From contig OZ252048.1 in the NCBI GenBank assembly GCA_965247915.1, positions 558,001 to 622,000 of the forward strand: a DNA stretch of 64,000 nucleotides, read 5' to 3'. The notes beneath the pieces are model-generated. The model saw only the letters and a program-made list of their open reading frames with translations. It was not told where the DNA came from and searched no databases. A program made the translations under genes and the position numbers. Shown here one piece after another: positions 18,924 to 26,905 of this stretch. Source of the DNA: JAKZRT01 sp965247915 (GTDB lineage: Bacteria > Pseudomonadota > Alphaproteobacteria > Rhodobacterales > Rhodobacteraceae). The first letter of the stretch is position 1; each line of letters opens with the position of its first letter.

Positions 18924-19513
18924 TTAAAAGCCTTCTTGTAGCCAGGCTTAAACCAGTAAAGCCGGGTGTCACCCGAATGGTCTTTGTCCCAGACATACCA
19001 AGCGTATGCCGTTGTGCCTGACCCAGCTCGCTTCGCACCTTTGGCGTAGAAAGTAATACGCTCGCTGAAAACCCAAACCCGGCTTGGTGGAGCTACGTGA
19101 AAGATGGTGTTTGCGCGGTTGGCGCTTTCAAGGAATGCCAGGCGAAGAAGTAGAGCAAATTTTTTGTCCGCTTTCCGAAGCGCAGAATGCACGAAACCTT
19201 CTGCGCTATGAAACGGCGGATTGGTGATGATATTGGCAGCACGCCGCCCGGTCTCAAGAAAATCGATGCCTATTTCGCCAAATCCACGATCGTAGAGGTC
19301 GCTGCTGTCTACTTTGGGAGCATACTGAGAAATCAAGTCAGACATTGCACCGTCGCCACAGGCACACTCCCATACGTTACCGCTGAAACGCTCATTTTCC
19401 ATCAGAGCACATGTCGCCCATGGCGGTGTCGGATAAAAGTCCGGTCCATCAAGATCGGCATTACGTTTGATTGTCGGCTTGAAGCTGCCATTTAGGTTGT
19501 ATGTGGCGGCCAT
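18920..19513 (-). CDS. Passenger gene: DNA adenine methyltransferase-like protein
   Basis: 197 residues with the N6-adenine methyltransferase layout: a DFYPTPPWAT start motif, the AdoMet-binding ECACGDG (motif I), and the catalytic NPPF (motif IV) in ANIITNPPFHSAEGF. No separate target-recognition domain is visible, so it is a compact phage- or transposon-type enzyme. The ATG at 19513 has a GGAGG site and was preferred over 19525. It converges on the winged-helix passenger, and the two stop codons overlap at 18920-18923. It lies wholly inside the IS1595-like transposon. Confidence 0.75.
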   Translation of the reverse strand: MAATYNLNGSFKPTIKRNADLDGPDFYPTPPWATCALMENERFSGNVWECACGDGAMSDLISQYAPKVDSSDLYDRGFGEIGIDFLETGRRAANIITNPPFHSAEGFVHSALRKADKKFALLLRLAFLESANRANTIFHVAPPSRVWVFSERITFYAKGAKRAGSGTTAYAWYVWDKDHSGDTRLYWFKPGYKKAFN

Positions 19514-19655
19514 CTTAACCTCCATAATTTCCAGAAAATGTATCAGAATCCGTTGGTTATGGAAGTCAGCTTGAGTCGATTGTGAGCATTTGGAATCAAA
19601 ATGTCACAGGTTTCCACTCTGATGGGTCACACACATATATAATTGCCAAAAGAAG

Positions 19656-19848
19656 CGATCTTCCGGGGTGGGAATCATTTCGAGGGCAGCCACTGAACGT
19701 CCGGGCGGCCGACTCGCCTGACTCTGCCTACTACGCTGTCAGTTTTCTAAAAAATATTTGGTTCGTTTTGAGTCAATCATTAATTTGGGGAGCGATTTTC
19801 ATATCGATTGCAGGAATTTACTGGTTTCGTGAGGCTTTTGGCTTCTAG
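19656..19848 (+). pseudogene. Membrane protein of unknown family, 3' part
   Basis: The C-terminal end of the gene interrupted at 14915. It reads SDLPGWESFRG, then a polar stretch, and a strong transmembrane helix (LIWGAIFISIAGIYWF) just before the stop at 19848. A spurious frame starting inside the transposon at 19582 runs into it. Confidence 0.7.
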
Positions 19849-19900
19849 CAAGCGTAGGATGGGTGCTTGCACGCATCAATCCCGCCTTGCGGTTCCAATT

Positions 19901-20126
19901 GGTGGGTGAAATCACCCACCCTACGGGCGGCCCTTGCGCGACCACGCGCAACCGCAACTCCCCGCTGTCGCCCGACAACTGGCTGAACGATCTCTTTGCC
20001 AGCAAGCGTAGCAAGCGTAGGGTGGGCAGTTCTGCCCACCATGGCCCGTTTGACGCGCGCGCAACCGGTGGGCAACATTGCCCACGCTACGCATCCTCGG
20101 GCAACCGGTGGGCAAAATTGCCCACC
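19901..20126. repeat. Cluster of four REP-like hairpins
   Basis: Four 20-bp hairpins of the form GGTGGG-(C/T)-N-GCCCACC occur at 19901-19920, 20021-20040, 20067-20086 and 20107-20126. Their stems match and their loops differ (for example GGTGGGCAAAATTGCCCACC at 20107). They sit in copies of a GTAGG...CCTAC context, and a further unit (GGTGCGCTTCAGCGCACC) lies at 20345-20362. This is the form of RAYT-mobilised REP sequences. Confidence 0.8.
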
Positions 20127-20480
20127 CTACTCGCCGAATGCGCCGTCCGGGACGGTCCCGCACCATTCGGTGCCGACGATGCCGCGCCGGATATCCCGGT
20201 GAATCGACGAATACGGCCATTCCACCGCCCGCGCGACCAACCCGTGTTTGACCGGATTGCCCCAGCAATATTCGACGTGCGCCGGGAAATCGGCCTCGTC
20301 CCGGATCGTGTGTTCCCAAAACCGCCGCTGCCAGCAAGCTGTAGGGTGCGCTTCAGCGCACCACGCCTCACGCCGCAGCCTGCAAAGACCACCAACCGGA
20401 CATCCCTCCGGTGTCCCCGCCGACATGTTTGCGACGACCGCTCTCACCAAAAATATCCAGCGATTACAATAACTAACAGT
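20127..20480 (-). pseudogene. REP-associated tyrosine transposase (RAYT) remnant
   Basis: The translated minus strand from about 20330 to 20127 reads RRFWEHTIRDEADFPAHVEY, followed by NPVKHGLVARAVEWPYSS and RRGIVGTEWCG. This is the characteristic C-terminal half of TnpA_REP/RAYT (Y1-type) transposases. Upstream the frame passes through a REP-like hairpin (20345-20362) and degenerates. The His-x-His part and the start are missing, so it is dead. The adjacent REP hairpins are its probable substrates. Confidence 0.7.
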
Positions 20481-20703
20481 ACTTCTCACTGTGAGAACCC
20501 CGATCCTCCGTGGCTGACCCGGTGGCGGCAACAACACCGGACCCGCCGCTTTCTTGAAAAGAAAGCGCGCCCGAAATCTTTTGAATATTTCGGTTCTCAT
20601 TTCTAAACGCGGGCAACATTCATTGGGATTCAGATTTTTTTCGACCTCGACCGGAAACTGGACTAAATTCGTCTCTGAAGCATCTCACCAGCGGGGCGCA
20701 CAC

Positions 20704-21219
20704 GTGCAGATCAATCCCGGCCAAAGCAAACCCGGCGGGGTTCTCTTTGCCCTGATCTTTCTGGCGCTCGCGGTCTTTCTGCTCATCCAACTCCCCACCC
20801 AGACCAGGTTTTCCGCCACCGGTCAGCTGTTTGCCCAGCCGCGATTCTGGCCCGGGGTGGGCGTCTCCGGAATGGTGGGGTTCGGGGCGGTTCACCTAGC
20901 CGGGGTCTGGCGAGCCCGGACCGGCGGGGCCTTGGGCGAGGCTTTGGTCTGGCTCAGGGCCTTCGAGTTTTTCGTCTGGTTCATGGCCTACGTGACGGCG
21001 GTGCCGGTGGTCGGCTATCTGGCCGCGACGCTTGCGTTCACGACGCTGCTGGCGCGGCGCATGGGCTATCGGAGCCGCAATCAGATCGTACTCGCGGGCC
21101 TGGTTGGCTTCGCGATCGTGGTGGTCTTCAAAACATTGCTGGCGGTCAAAATCCCCGGCGGGGCGATTTACGACGTTCTGCCCGGCAGCCTGCGCGCCTT
21201 CATGATCCTGAATTTCTGA
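20704..21219 (+). CDS. tctB: Tripartite tricarboxylate transporter small membrane subunit TctB
   Basis: 171 residues with four predicted transmembrane helices, of the TctB (DUF1468) type: FALIFLALAVFLLIQLPTQT, a cytoplasmic loop, WFMAYVTAVPVVGYLAATLAF and IVVVFKTLLAVKIPGG. TctB is the small partner of TctA in secondary transport of organic acids that depends on a periplasmic binding protein. The start is a GTG at 20704; the longer frame upstream begins in REP/RAYT debris. tctA follows one base after its stop. No tctC gene is present in the window. Confidence 0.85.
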   Translation: MQINPGQSKPGGVLFALIFLALAVFLLIQLPTQTRFSATGQLFAQPRFWPGVGVSGMVGFGAVHLAGVWRARTGGALGEALVWLRAFEFFVWFMAYVTAVPVVGYLAATLAFTTLLARRMGYRSRNQIVLAGLVGFAIVVVFKTLLAVKIPGGAIYDVLPGSLRAFMILNF

Positions 21220-21220
21220 C

Positions 21221-22711
21221 ATGGAGCTGATCCTTGCCTCGTTGACCATCCTCGCCCGCTGGGACGTGGCCGCGGCGCTGCTGGTCGGCTCGGTCGGCGG
21301 CGTCATCATCGGCGCCATACCCGGGGTCGGGCCGGCGGTGGCGATTGCCATCCTTTTGCCCGCGACCTTCGCGCTCGATCCGATTGTCGGGCTCACGGCG
21401 CTTCTGGGCATCTACGGATCGTCGATGTACGGCGGCGCCATTCCGGCGATCTTGATCAACACGCCGGGCACCGCGGTGAACGCGCTCACCACTTATGAAG
21501 GCACGCCGATGACCAAACGCGGCGAAGGCCGGAGGGCGCTCAGCCTCGCCTATTCGGCGTCGTTTTTCGGCGGTATATTCTCGGTCATCGCCCTGATCGT
21601 CCTGTCGCCGGTTCTGGCCCGCGTCGCCCCGATGTTCGGCAGCCGCGAGATATTTCTGGCCGCTCTTCTGGGTATGGTCCTGGTGGTTCTGGCGCACCGG
21701 GGCAAGGTCATGGCGGCGGGGATGATGGCCTCGCTCGGGATCTTGCTGAACACGGTCGGGCTCGAGCCGATCCAGTATTCGCAGCGCTTCACCTTCGGTC
21801 AAAGCTGGCTGTCGGGCGGCATCAACCTGATCGTGGTGATCCTCGGGCTTTTCGCGCTCAGCCAGGCGTTCGTGCTGTTGACAGGCCCCGACAAACGCGA
21901 GCACGCCGAGGCGATCAGGGGCGGATTGTTTGCCGGGTTCAAGGAACTGGCGGTCTACAAACGGGTGGCCACGGTCTCGGCCAGCTTTGGGGTCTTGATG
22001 GGCATGATCCCCGGTGTGGGCGAGTTTACCGCGCAGTTTCTGAGCTATACCTACGCCCAGAAAACCTCGAAAACCCCCGAAATGTTCGGCAACGGCGCGC
22101 CTGAAGGTCTGGTGGCTTCGGAGACGTCGAACAATGCGGTCCCGGCGGCGGCGATGGTGCCGCTTTTGGCGCTGGGCATCCCAGGCGAGGCGCTGACCGC
22201 GATGATGCTGAGCGTGTTTTACGTCCACAACGTGGTGCCCGGCCCGCAGCTTTTCCAAAACAGTATGGATTTTGTCGTCGCCCTTTATCTGGCGCTGCTG
22301 ATCCTGAATGTGCTGGTGATTATCTTCCTGCTTTTCTCGACCAACCTGCTTCTCAGAGTGATCGAAATCCCCACAAGGTTTCTGGGCATCGCGGTGCTGA
22401 CGCTCAGCTTCGTCGGTGTCTATTCCCTGCGCAACAGCGTGATCGATTGCGCCATCGCCGGGGCTTTCGGCATATTCGGGTTCATTCTGAAACGCCTGGA
22501 CCTGCCGATCGTGCCGATCATTCTGGGCATGGTGCTGGGCGGCATCATGGAGGCCAAGCTGCGCACCTCGATGATGCGGGTCAAGACGCCGCTCGATTTC
22601 ATCGACCGGCCCATAGCCTTGATTCTGTTTCTCATCATCCTGGCAGTCATCGGTAGTCATTTCTGGAGCATGTGGCGCACCAGAGCCGCGAAAAACACCG
22701 GCGGGGATTAA
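21221..22711 (+). CDS. tctA: Tripartite tricarboxylate transporter large permease TctA
   Basis: A 496-residue integral membrane protein of the TctA family with about 11-12 helices. Signature stretches are GAIPGVGPAVAIAILLPATF near the N-terminus and GMIPGVGEFTAQFLSY in the middle repeat, plus PILINTPGT-type and LALGIPGEALTAMML segments. It forms the transport channel with TctB for a carboxylate or related organic acid; the substrate cannot be told without TctC. The gene is intact. The neighbouring downstream genes on the opposite strand concern a HisD-like sulfonate/polyol dehydrogenase, a possible functional link. Confidence 0.92.
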   Translation: MELILASLTILARWDVAAALLVGSVGGVIIGAIPGVGPAVAIAILLPATFALDPIVGLTALLGIYGSSMYGGAIPAILINTPGTAVNALTTYEGTPMTKRGEGRRALSLAYSASFFGGIFSVIALIVLSPVLARVAPMFGSREIFLAALLGMVLVVLAHRGKVMAAGMMASLGILLNTVGLEPIQYSQRFTFGQSWLSGGINLIVVILGLFALSQAFVLLTGPDKREHAEAIRGGLFAGFKELAVYKRVATVSASFGVLMGMIPGVGEFTAQFLSYTYAQKTSKTPEMFGNGAPEGLVASETSNNAVPAAAMVPLLALGIPGEALTAMMLSVFYVHNVVPGPQLFQNSMDFVVALYLALLILNVLVIIFLLFSTNLLLRVIEIPTRFLGIAVLTLSFVGVYSLRNSVIDCAIAGAFGIFGFILKRLDLPIVPIILGMVLGGIMEAKLRTSMMRVKTPLDFIDRPIALILFLIILAVIGSHFWSMWRTRAAKNTGGD

Positions 22712-22897
22712 GCGGGCCCCGGCACATTGTCATCGGGTCCGGACCACTGGAGGTCGTTGTTTTTTGGGCAAAAAGTACCGGGACCGCGCGCCCGACTTCT
22801 GTCTGGAATGACCTTCCCCGATCAGATAACCTTGCGTAATGCCAAGCCGGATTGGGATTTTTTGGCTGAAAGGAATTGACATGACGACCTGCGTCGA

Positions 22898-23426
22898 TTG
22901 TTCGATATCGCAGGTTCGGCCGACGTCACAGTGAGTGCCGAACGTCAAAGTGGCCCTGGTCGCGTTGGTCTGGAAGTTTTGCGCCAGATAAGGTCTGACC
23001 AGCGCGCCCGAATCCTGCTGGTTGTGTCGCACAACGTGACCGGCCGCAAGCACGCCGAAGAGCAACTTCGCCAAGCCCAAAAGATGGAGACCGTTAGTCG
23101 GCTTTCGGGCGGTGTTGCCCATGACTTCAACAATCTTCTTGCCGTGGTCTTGGGCAACTTCGAATTGCTTCGGGACGGTATTCGGTCAAAAGAACAACTG
23201 CAATTAATCGAAAGTGGCATTGCGGCAGGGCAACGACTTGGTTCGGGTGCTTCGCGAAACGAGGGATGATTTACCGGTCGTGTATATGTCCGGCCACACC
23301 AGCGACGCGACGGTTGAAAACATTGGGCCGCGCCCGCGGGACATAAGGCTGACAAAACCGGTGCTCCAATCCGATCTGCTTGCGGCCATTGACATGGCGC
23401 TTTCTGGCCCGCCGGCCAAAATTTGA
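22898..23426 (+). pseudogene. Hybrid sensor histidine kinase remnant
   Basis: The first frame has a PAS-to-kinase linker and the phospho-acceptor region GRKHAEEQLRQAQKMETVSR followed by GGVAHDFNNLLAVVLGN (H box). After RLGSG the frame shifts to a receiver-domain end (LPVVYMSGHTSDATVE, then RLTKPVLQSDLLAAID). The ATP-binding domain and the front of the receiver are deleted. It is non-functional debris between tctA and the dehydrogenase. Confidence 0.75.
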
Positions 23427-23468
23427 TGTAATCGCCTGTGGTTTTCGTGCCGACGCGGCGGGATCAAA

Positions 23469-24776
23469 TCAGCCGTTGGCGTCGAGATCGAAATTCTGAT
23501 CGGGGAAATATTTTCTCAGCCGGATGTCGGCGGTGCGGGCATGGCCTTCCATCCCCTCAACGCGCGCAATTCGCGCCGTAGCCTCGGCCACGGATCTGCT
23601 GCCTTCACGGGTAGATCGCTGCCAGGTGACAATTTTCATGTACTTGTGGACAGACAGGCCGCCGGTGTAACTGGCTGCCCCAGAGGTGGGCAGAACATGG
23701 TTGGTTCCCGACGCCTTGTCGCCAAAGGCAACGGTTGTTTCCTCGCCCAGGAACAAAGAGCCATAACACGTCAGGCGGTCGAGCCACCAGTCCAGATCTT
23801 CGGCCTGGACAGTCAGGTGCTCGGGGGCATAACGGTCTGATGTTGCGGCCATTTCCTCGCGATCCGAGCATAAGATCACTTCGGCATAGTCGCGCCAGGC
23901 CCTGGCGGCGTTCCGGGCGTTCAGATCGGACAGATCGGCAATCAACCGCGGCACCAGTTGCATGACTTTTTCGGCCAGATTACGGTTGTCCGTCACCAGC
24001 CACACGGGCGAGTTGTATCCGTGCTCGGCCTGTCCAACCAGATCGGTCGCCACGACCGCCGGATCAGCACCGGCGTCCGCAAGGATCAGACTGTCGGTTG
24101 GGCCCGCGATCATGTCGATGCCCACGCGACCAAACAGGATGCGCTTGGCTTCGGCAACAAACTGATTTCCGGGGCCGACGATGATGTTCGCTTTGGGCTG
24201 CCCGAACAGCCCGAACGCCATGGCGGCGACGCCCTGAACGCCACCCATTGCCAATATCCTGTCAGCGCCGGCGATATGGGCTGCGTAAACGATCGCCGGT
24301 GCGATGCCGACACCGGAGCGCGGCGGCGAAGCGGCAGCGATGTGCTTGCACCCCGCAACTTTGGCCGTGGTAACCGTCATGATCGCCGACGCGATATGCG
24401 AGTAGCGACCGCCCGGAACATAGCACCCCGCCGAGGCGACAGGGATCGCGCGCTGACCCACGATCAAACCCGGAACCACCTCATATTCGATGTCGTGCAG
24501 CGTCGCCTTTTGCACTTCGGCAAACCGCCGCACGTTGTCGTGGGCAAAATGCAGATCGTCCTTCAGCCTTTGCGGAACCAATTTGCAAGCCGCATTGATC
24601 TCGTCGGCTGTCAGTTCGATATTGCCGTCGTACCGGTCCAACTTCCTGGCGTATTCCAGCGCCGTCGCGTCGCCGCCTTTTTCGATATCGTCCAGAATTG
24701 TTTGAACGGTCCCGCGCACGTCACCGGCATCGCATTTGGCGGTTCGCGGTGCTTTTTTCAGATACTCGGACGGCAT
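23469..24776 (-). CDS. HisD-superfamily dehydrogenase, probably sulfopropanediol 3-dehydrogenase type
   Basis: A 435-residue zinc- and NAD-dependent dehydrogenase of the histidinol dehydrogenase superfamily. Zinc ligands can be placed at Gln249 and His252 (GQAEHG), Asp353 (FGDKASGTNH) and His412 (EGHARTADIR). The catalytic Glu319-His320 lie in YAPEHL. It lacks a his-operon context and lies divergent from an IclR regulator, as do catabolic homologues such as HpsN, which oxidises 2,3-dihydroxypropane-1-sulfonate to sulfolactate in roseobacters. The superfamily is certain; the substrate is inferred. Confidence 0.85.
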   Translation of the reverse strand: MPSEYLKKAPRTAKCDAGDVRGTVQTILDDIEKGGDATALEYARKLDRYDGNIELTADEINAACKLVPQRLKDDLHFAHDNVRRFAEVQKATLHDIEYEVVPGLIVGQRAIPVASAGCYVPGGRYSHIASAIMTVTTAKVAGCKHIAAASPPRSGVGIAPAIVYAAHIAGADRILAMGGVQGVAAMAFGLFGQPKANIIVGPGNQFVAEAKRILFGRVGIDMIAGPTDSLILADAGADPAVVATDLVGQAEHGYNSPVWLVTDNRNLAEKVMQLVPRLIADLSDLNARNAARAWRDYAEVILCSDREEMAATSDRYAPEHLTVQAEDLDWWLDRLTCYGSLFLGEETTVAFGDKASGTNHVLPTSGAASYTGGLSVHKYMKIVTWQRSTREGSRSVAEATARIARVEGMEGHARTADIRLRKYFPDQNFDLDANG

Positions 24777-24951
24777 CCTGTTCTCCTGATACGGGTTTTA
24801 TCGCGGGGATTTGATTGACCGGCAGGGTGAATCGCTCTGGCAGCGCCTTCCTGAGCTGCAATTATATTCATATTTGAGACTTTTGATCTCGTTTTTTCGG
24901 TAAATTAGCTTAACATACAGCGAATGGTGACTCTGGCAATACGAGAATGAC

Positions 24952-25713
24952 GTGACATCAGGCGATCGCATCCCGCCCAATCTACGGCCGCTGCTGATAT
25001 TAGAGGCGGTCGCCAGCGACGACGGCGCGCTTACGCCGACCGAAATCAACCAGCAGATCGGATTGCCGAAACAAACCATCCACCGCCTGGTCACGATGCT
25101 CGCAGCCGAGGGCTTTTTGATCCGTGAGCCCGCCGCCAACCGGTTTCGCCCAAGCCGCCGTTCGCGGCTGCTCGGGGCCGGGTTGCTGCACGCGTCGCGC
25201 TTTCACATCGTGCGCCATCAAATCCTGCAGGAGGTTTCGGATCAGGTAAACGAGACGGTCAATTTCGTGGTGCCAGAGGAAAGCGGTATGCACTATTTGG
25301 ACCGGATCGAAACTGACTGGCCGTTTCGAATACAGATGCCGATAGGGTCGAACGTACCGTTTCACTGCTCGGCCAGCGGCAAGATTTATATGGCAAGTCT
25401 CTCAAAATCCGCCCGAGTGAATTTCGTGGCGGGTCTAAGTTTGACGGCACGGACCAATAACACCCATACACGGGCCGAGACGCTGCTGGACGACCTAGCG
25501 GTTTGTGCAAAACGCGAGTATGCGCTGGACGCCGAGGAATACATGGAAGACATGGTCGCCGCGGCAGTGCCGGTGACGGACAGCCAGGGCAATTTTGTTG
25601 CAGCACTTGCGGTCCACGGTCCAAAACAGCGGCTGTCGCTTGCTCGGGCAGAGGCTTATCGCGGCATCCTGCGATCTGGGGCCATAAAGCTGAAAAAGGC
25701 GATTTTCAGCTAG
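24952..25713 (+). CDS. IclR-family transcriptional regulator (adjacent to the HisD-like gene)
   Basis: 253 residues. The N-terminal winged helix-turn-helix covers about residues 10-75 (LTPTEINQQIGLPKQTIHRL). The C-terminal IclR effector domain has FVVPEESGMHYLDRIETDWP, the PFHCSASGKIYMA pocket segment and AAAVPVTDSQGNFVAALAVHG. It starts at a GTG and is transcribed away from the dehydrogenase gene. The 175-bp A+T-rich spacer (24777-24951) probably holds both promoters and its operator. It likely controls that catabolic gene. Confidence 0.88.
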   Translation: MTSGDRIPPNLRPLLILEAVASDDGALTPTEINQQIGLPKQTIHRLVTMLAAEGFLIREPAANRFRPSRRSRLLGAGLLHASRFHIVRHQILQEVSDQVNETVNFVVPEESGMHYLDRIETDWPFRIQMPIGSNVPFHCSASGKIYMASLSKSARVNFVAGLSLTARTNNTHTRAETLLDDLAVCAKREYALDAEEYMEDMVAAAVPVTDSQGNFVAALAVHGPKQRLSLARAEAYRGILRSGAIKLKKAIFS

Positions 25714-25838
25714 GACCGTCTGCCAAAAGCGGCTGTGGAAGTTTCTTGATCTTCCGGAAGGGATGCGCAACCGCGATACTGCCACGGCGTGGTTCGGGTT
25801 CGGTCGTGACAACGGCGAAACAGAGACACCCGTCGGCA

Positions 25839-26003
25839 ATGGTTGACTTCGAAAGCAGACGCATCAGATTGAACAAAACGGGTGTCCAGGATACCAGGGG
25901 CACCCCAATGGGCGCGAATGCCGACATACATGATGCAACGTTGTGGGCTTTGGGCATGTCCGACGCCGTCAGCCGTGCTTGGAAGGAGTTTTTCGTTGCA
26001 TAG
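25839..26003 (+). CDS. Short ORF upstream of and overlapping the cation efflux gene
   Basis: 54 codons (MVDFESRRIRLNKTGVQD...). Its TAG at 26001-26003 overlaps the TTG start of the efflux gene by 8 bases, which suggests translational coupling. No clear ribosome site is seen and no family is recognised. It may be a leader peptide or the end of a decayed gene. Confidence 0.3.
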   Translation: MVDFESRRIRLNKTGVQDTRGTPMGANADIHDATLWALGMSDAVSRAWKEFFVA

Positions 26004-26883
26004 GACAGTAAAACTGGCACTTGGCAGCGTCGCCGTCGGTTTCGTGGTTCTCGGGCTGAAGGTTTTGGCCTACCGGCTGACCGGAAGCGTTGCGATTTTC
26101 TCGGATGCATTGGAAAGCGTCGTCAACATCGCGGCCGCGTCCGCCGCCGTCATAGCCCTGAAAATCAGCGTCGCGCCTGCTGACGCCAACCATCCGTTCG
26201 GGCATAACAAAGCGGAATATTTTTCGGCGGTCGCCGAGGGCGTGTTGATAATCGTTGCCGCTCTGTTGATCCTGCGTGAAGCCTATTTCAGCTTCCTGAA
26301 CCCTGCGCCCCTGAACGCGACCGCGGCCGGGTTGTTCATCATTGTTGTGGCTTCGGTCCTAAACGGGGCCTGGGCCTATGTCCTGATCCGCAAAGGGCGA
26401 GCGTGGCGCTCTCCGGCGCTGATCGCTGACGGAAAACACCTGTTTGGTGACGTGCTTACGTCGACCGGTGTGATCGTTGGCGTGGCGCTGGTTGGATTGA
26501 CCGGATGGCTTGTCCTTGATGCGTTGCTGGCCGCTGGTGTTGCTGCTTACATTCTGTGGACGGGCTGGAGGTTGGTCAGGGACTCGGTCGGCGGCTTGAT
26601 GGACGAAGCTGTTGCCCCCGAGATCCTGGAGCGCATCCAGGCCACCATCTCGGAACAGGGTGACGGTGCCCTGGAAGCGCATGATATTCGCACGCGCTAC
26701 GCAGGGCAGCGAACATTCATCGAGTTTCACCTCATAGTATCGGGCACGATGAATGTCGCGAAGGCACACGAGATTTGTGATCGCATTGAACTGGCATTGC
26801 AACGCGATGTCGCTGGCAGCTCGGTGACAATCCACGTCGAACCCGAGCACAAAGCCAAGCATTCGGCAGCGGTTGTATTTTGA
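25996..26883 (+). CDS. Cation diffusion facilitator (CDF) metal efflux protein
   Basis: A 295-residue proton-coupled exporter of divalent metals (Zn, Fe, Mn or Cd type). It has six transmembrane helices and a C-terminal cytoplasmic domain. The TM2 metal site lies in FSDALESVVN, the HPFGHNKAEYFSAVAEG loop follows, and the TM5 His-x3-Asp is in DGKHLFGDVLTS. The cytoplasmic domain has AHDIRTRYAGQRTFIEFHL. The TTG start at 25996 has an AAGGAG site at proper spacing; the longer upstream frame does not look like CDF protein. It converges with a ZIP importer gene, giving a metal import/export pair. Confidence 0.9.
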   Translation: MHRTVKLALGSVAVGFVVLGLKVLAYRLTGSVAIFSDALESVVNIAAASAAVIALKISVAPADANHPFGHNKAEYFSAVAEGVLIIVAALLILREAYFSFLNPAPLNATAAGLFIIVVASVLNGAWAYVLIRKGRAWRSPALIADGKHLFGDVLTSTGVIVGVALVGLTGWLVLDALLAAGVAAYILWTGWRLVRDSVGGLMDEAVAPEILERIQATISEQGDGALEAHDIRTRYAGQRTFIEFHLIVSGTMNVAKAHEICDRIELALQRDVAGSSVTIHVEPEHKAKHSAAVVF

Positions 26884-26905
26884 TCGGAACCCGCCCCGGT
26901 GGATG

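Larger units (their letters stand above)
14916..19647. mobile_element. IS1595-like transposon with two passenger genes, itself carrying an IS21 copy
   Basis: The ends are inverted repeats beginning GGCAATTATATA (left 14916; right, inverted, ending 19647) and extending through TGTGACCCATC. An 8-bp target duplication AAAAGAAG flanks it (14908-14915 and 19648-19655), the size usual for IS1595 elements. Inside are an ISXO2-type transposase, a winged-helix passenger and a DNA methyltransferase. Removing the inner IS21 (2583 bp) leaves an element of about 2.15 kb. The left end also has an internal TGACCCA/TGGGTCA hairpin (14934-14953). Confidence 0.9.

Noticed and set aside
19901..20126. CRISPR array
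   Set aside because: The repeated units are hairpins at irregular spacing (about 40 to 120 bp) with related flanks, matching REP elements; no equal-length unique spacers and no cas genes.
21200..22660. A 486-codon minus-strand frame opposite tctA
   Set aside because: Its product is mostly Arg, Asp, Gln and His, typical of the antisense of a hydrophobic membrane protein; tctA is intact.
23469..24776. Histidine biosynthesis histidinol dehydrogenase (hisD)
   Set aside because: No his genes nearby and the gene is divergent from an IclR regulator; a catabolic role in the same superfamily fits better.
25706..26110. A 134-codon minus-strand frame between the IclR and CDF genes
   Set aside because: It has no ribosome site or recognisable domain and overlaps the CDF start; kept only as a possibility.
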